Assembly (NCBI GenBank): GCA_016235265.1
Contig: JACRLI010000004.1
Coordinates: forward strand, 62,001-126,000
DNA: 64,000 nucleotides
DNA from: Candidatus Eisenbacteria bacterium
GTDB taxonomy: Bacteria > Eisenbacteria > RBG-16-71-46 > JACRLI01
Reading direction: 5' to 3'
Positions within the stretch are counted from its first letter, which is position 1; every line of letters starts with the position of its first letter. Below, piece by piece: positions 62,461-64,000 of the stretch. The notes beneath the pieces are model-generated. The model saw nothing but the letters and a program-made list of their open reading frames with translations. It was not told the DNA's origin and searched no databases. Position numbers and translations under genes: made by a program.

Positions 62461-63357
62461 ATGCCGCAAGCGGCACGCATTTCCATTCGGCGCGCGGCGC
62501 CCGCCATGCCTGTCCCTGATCGGAGGGCCTTCAAGACCTCGATCGGGGCCATCGGCGCGCTCGCGCTCATCCTCGCAGCCGCGGCCGCTCACGCGGCGGG
62601 CACCACCACCGGGGCGTTCTCCGGCGGGGTGCAGCAGCACCCGGTGAACGGACCGATCATCTCCATGCCCCCGCTGATCCACCCCACCTCCGGAAACAAG
62701 TGGTGGGTGCTGTGCTTCACCATGTGCCCCGAGTACATCTGCTCCAGCGGCGCCGGCGGCGCCGGTTTCCGCACCATTCCGCGAACCCTGGCCGGGCCCA
62801 TGGCCCCGGACAACGGCGTGGTGGTGGCCCTCACCCTGCCGGAGAACACGCACCTGCGCGGCCTGACTCTGCTGCCGCACGGCAGCGTGGTGAATCCCAT
62901 GGACGATCCGGCCCCCTGGACGGCGGCCTACCCGCCGTCCACGGGGATGAGCCCGTTCGTGCCCGCTCCGGGCACGGAGTACGTGGAGACCTACGCCGAC
63001 CTGGGGTCCAATTCCCAGGTCTTCGAGAGCGCCGGGCCGGCGGTGATTTCCGATAGTTTCTTCGATATCTTCTGCCTCGTGGAGACCTCGGACTCGCTCC
63101 AGCGGGCCAGTTTCGAGGTGCCCGGCCTGCTGGGGCTGTACGCGGTGGACTACGCGTTCCAGGCGCTGGCGCAGATCCACCTGTCCTCCAACCCGGCCGA
63201 TCCGTGCACCGGGGGAGCCCCCCAGCTCCTGGCGTATCAGCTTCAGGTGTGCGGAGCTACGCCGGTTCAGCCGACCACGTGGGGCAGCTTGAAGCGGGCC
63301 TACGGCCCGGGTCGGGCCGCCACCAAGCCCCCTCCGGGACGCCCGGCGCGGCGGTAG
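62461..63357 (+). CDS. Secreted protein of unknown function with TTWG motif near the C-terminus
   Basis: The 298-residue product has a signal peptide (about residues 27-46, SIGAIGALALILAAAAAHAA) and a mature part with six cysteines but no domain I can name. Near its end is PTTWGSLKRAYG, almost the same as the end of the NHL-repeat protein at 5567-6535, here followed by a Pro/Arg tail. The ATG at 62461 follows AGGAGGCTATCC. The 146 bases before it hold no other feature. Confidence 0.75.
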   Translation: MPQAARISIRRAAPAMPVPDRRAFKTSIGAIGALALILAAAAAHAAGTTTGAFSGGVQQHPVNGPIISMPPLIHPTSGNKWWVLCFTMCPEYICSSGAGGAGFRTIPRTLAGPMAPDNGVVVALTLPENTHLRGLTLLPHGSVVNPMDDPAPWTAAYPPSTGMSPFVPAPGTEYVETYADLGSNSQVFESAGPAVISDSFFDIFCLVETSDSLQRASFEVPGLLGLYAVDYAFQALAQIHLSSNPADPCTGGAPQLLAYQLQVCGATPVQPTTWGSLKRAYGPGRAATKPPPGRPARR

Positions 63358-63380
63358 GCGGCCCCGCGGCCGCTCCCCCC

Positions 63381-63412
63381 CGGCCGGCGCCGGAAGCACC
63401 CGGCGCCGGCCG
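63381..63412 (+). terminator. GC-rich hairpin after the secreted protein gene
   Basis: A perfect 13-pair stem (CGGCCGGCGCCGG with its complement, 6-base loop) starts 24 bases past the stop. No T tract follows. The 425 bases between this gene and the next otherwise show only the promoter-like pair at 63530. Confidence 0.5.
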
Positions 63413-63529
63413 CCCCGCGGGGCTCGAGAACTCGCCCGGCTGAGAACCGGCAATCGGGTGTCGTTTGGTTTGTTAGGCCTTCCCGCCAGGGGCGCTCCGG
63501 TCCCCCCGGGCGGGTGATCCACTCGCGCA

Positions 63530-63559
63530 TTGCCACGGACCCGATCCATGGCCTACACT
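63530..63559 (+). promoter_or_regulatory. Sigma-70-type promoter candidate for the last gene
   Basis: TTGCCA (63530-63535) and TACACT (63554-63559) have an 18-base spacer. The leader to the ATG at 63783 would be about 215 bases. Confidence 0.35.
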
Positions 63560-63782
63560 GCGGCGACCCTTCCTCACGAGAGTGCCATCACGCGTGAGCG
63601 AGTTCCCGAGCCAATCGGAAACGGCAGCGTGCAGAGCACCGGCAGCAGGGAGCCCCGCGAGCGCCCGCCAGTGAATCCGACGGAGATTTCCTATCCCCGA
63701 GCGTAGCCGCCGCCCGGAACCACGGCGGACCCTGCCCGGCGGAATCGTCCCGACGACCCGAACCCGAGGCAACCAGACTCGC

Positions 63783-64000
63783 ATGAAGGTCCGCCGCTTC
63801 CTCGTCGCCGTGCTCGCCCTGCTCCCGTTCGTGGTGACCCCGCAGTCCGCGTCCGGCGCGGATGACCGCGGCACGCTGGTCGGCAAGATCACCGACCAGG
63901 ACGGCCGCGCGATTCCCTTCGCCAGCGTGGGCGTGACCACGGCCCGCACCGGCGGCCTCTCGGACTCCGAGGGGCAGTACCGCATCACCGGCATCACCCC
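63783..64000 (+). CDS. Carboxypeptidase-regulatory-like secreted or outer-membrane protein, cut by window end
   Basis: Only the first 72 residues are present. A signal peptide (MKVRRFLVAVLALLPFVVTP) is followed by GTLVGKITDQDGRAIPFASV and a TGGLSDSEGQYRITGI end. This is the carboxypeptidase-regulatory-like beta-sandwich that opens many TonB-dependent receptors and large surface proteins. Which of these it is cannot be seen here. Confidence 0.75.
   Translation, partial: MKVRRFLVAVLALLPFVVTPQSASGADDRGTLVGKITDQDGRAIPFASVGVTTARTGGLSDSEGQYRITGIT

Noticed and set aside
63473..63997. 174-codon minus-strand frame at the window end
   Set aside because: Antisense to the promoter region and signal-peptide gene at 63783, with no recognisable domain.
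1..64000. tRNA, rRNA, CRISPR array or insertion sequence
   Set aside because: I looked for T-loop GTTCRA-type arms, ribosomal core sequences, regularly spaced repeats and transposases and found none that hold up.

Overview
The window is about 64 kb of very GC-rich, tightly packed bacterial chromosome with no rRNA, tRNA, CRISPR array, insertion sequence or prophage that I could recognise. The mix of genes (GTP-type PEP carboxykinase, C5-pathway heme genes, two DUF2723/GT117 membrane proteins, a type IV pilus machine, a cyclic beta-glucan synthase, carboxypeptidase-regulatory-like secreted proteins, and secreted proteins ending in a shared Thr-Thr-Trp-Gly motif) suggests an uncultured Gram-negative lineage of the FCB/Candidatus Eisenbacteria kind. 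That placement is inference from gene content and style. GTG and TTG starts and 1-4 base stop/start overlaps are frequent.

Layout. 0.1-5.5 kb: an ECF sigma factor with a membrane partner, PEP carboxykinase, a VOC-family protein and murB. 5.6-8.6 kb: a visibly less GC-rich patch with a phage-tail-like beta-helix protein and an NHL-repeat secreted protein, bordered on the right by a 39/38-base inverted repeat. 8.65-13.1 kb: a channel-less MgtE/CBS protein, a polysaccharide deacetylase and a long-chain acyl-CoA synthetase. 13.3-24 kb: a type IV pilus locus in the order pilB, pilC, two pilins, a DUF2723 glycosyltransferase-like protein, a pilM-pilN fusion, pilO, pilP, pilQ and a receiver-only response regulator. 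Three sites in this locus match the FliA/sigma-28 promoter consensus. 24-26.7 kb: small accessory genes. 27-36.7 kb: heme synthesis, with hemH facing the operon hemX-hemA-hemC-hemD-hemB-hemL-hemE-hemN. 36.9-38.5 kb: a second DUF2723 protein. 38.5-41.7 kb: csoR-copA-copZ copper operon with a palindromic operator. 41.8-46 kb: a PLP decarboxylase and a large transketolase-like enzyme. 46.1-53.3 kb: an EutN/CcmL-type microcompartment vertex protein, a toxin/antitoxin-like pair, a deoxynucleoside kinase, an mntR-mntH-usp manganese unit with a DtxR-type operator, and rpiB-deoC, whose products both carry N-terminal amphipathic extensions typical of microcompartment cargo. 53.4-64 kb: a 47-residue Lys-rich protein, a 2,907-residue cyclic beta-1,2-glucan synthase, a secreted protein and the start of a carboxypeptidase-regulatory-like protein cut by the window end.

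How the genes work together. The pilus operon contains the full inner-membrane platform plus the secretin, with a membrane glycosyltransferase translationally coupled into it. The heme genes run from glutamyl-tRNA to protoporphyrinogen, with ferrochelatase alongside; no protoporphyrinogen oxidase is in the window. The microcompartment vertex, RpiB and DeoC look like parts of a sugar-phosphate-using microcompartment whose main shell genes lie outside the window; the nucleoside kinase and the transketolase nearby deal with related metabolites. The strongest leads are the sigma-28-like pilus regulon, the microcompartment-targeted RpiB/DeoC pair, and the Trp-Gly C-terminal motif on secreted proteins.
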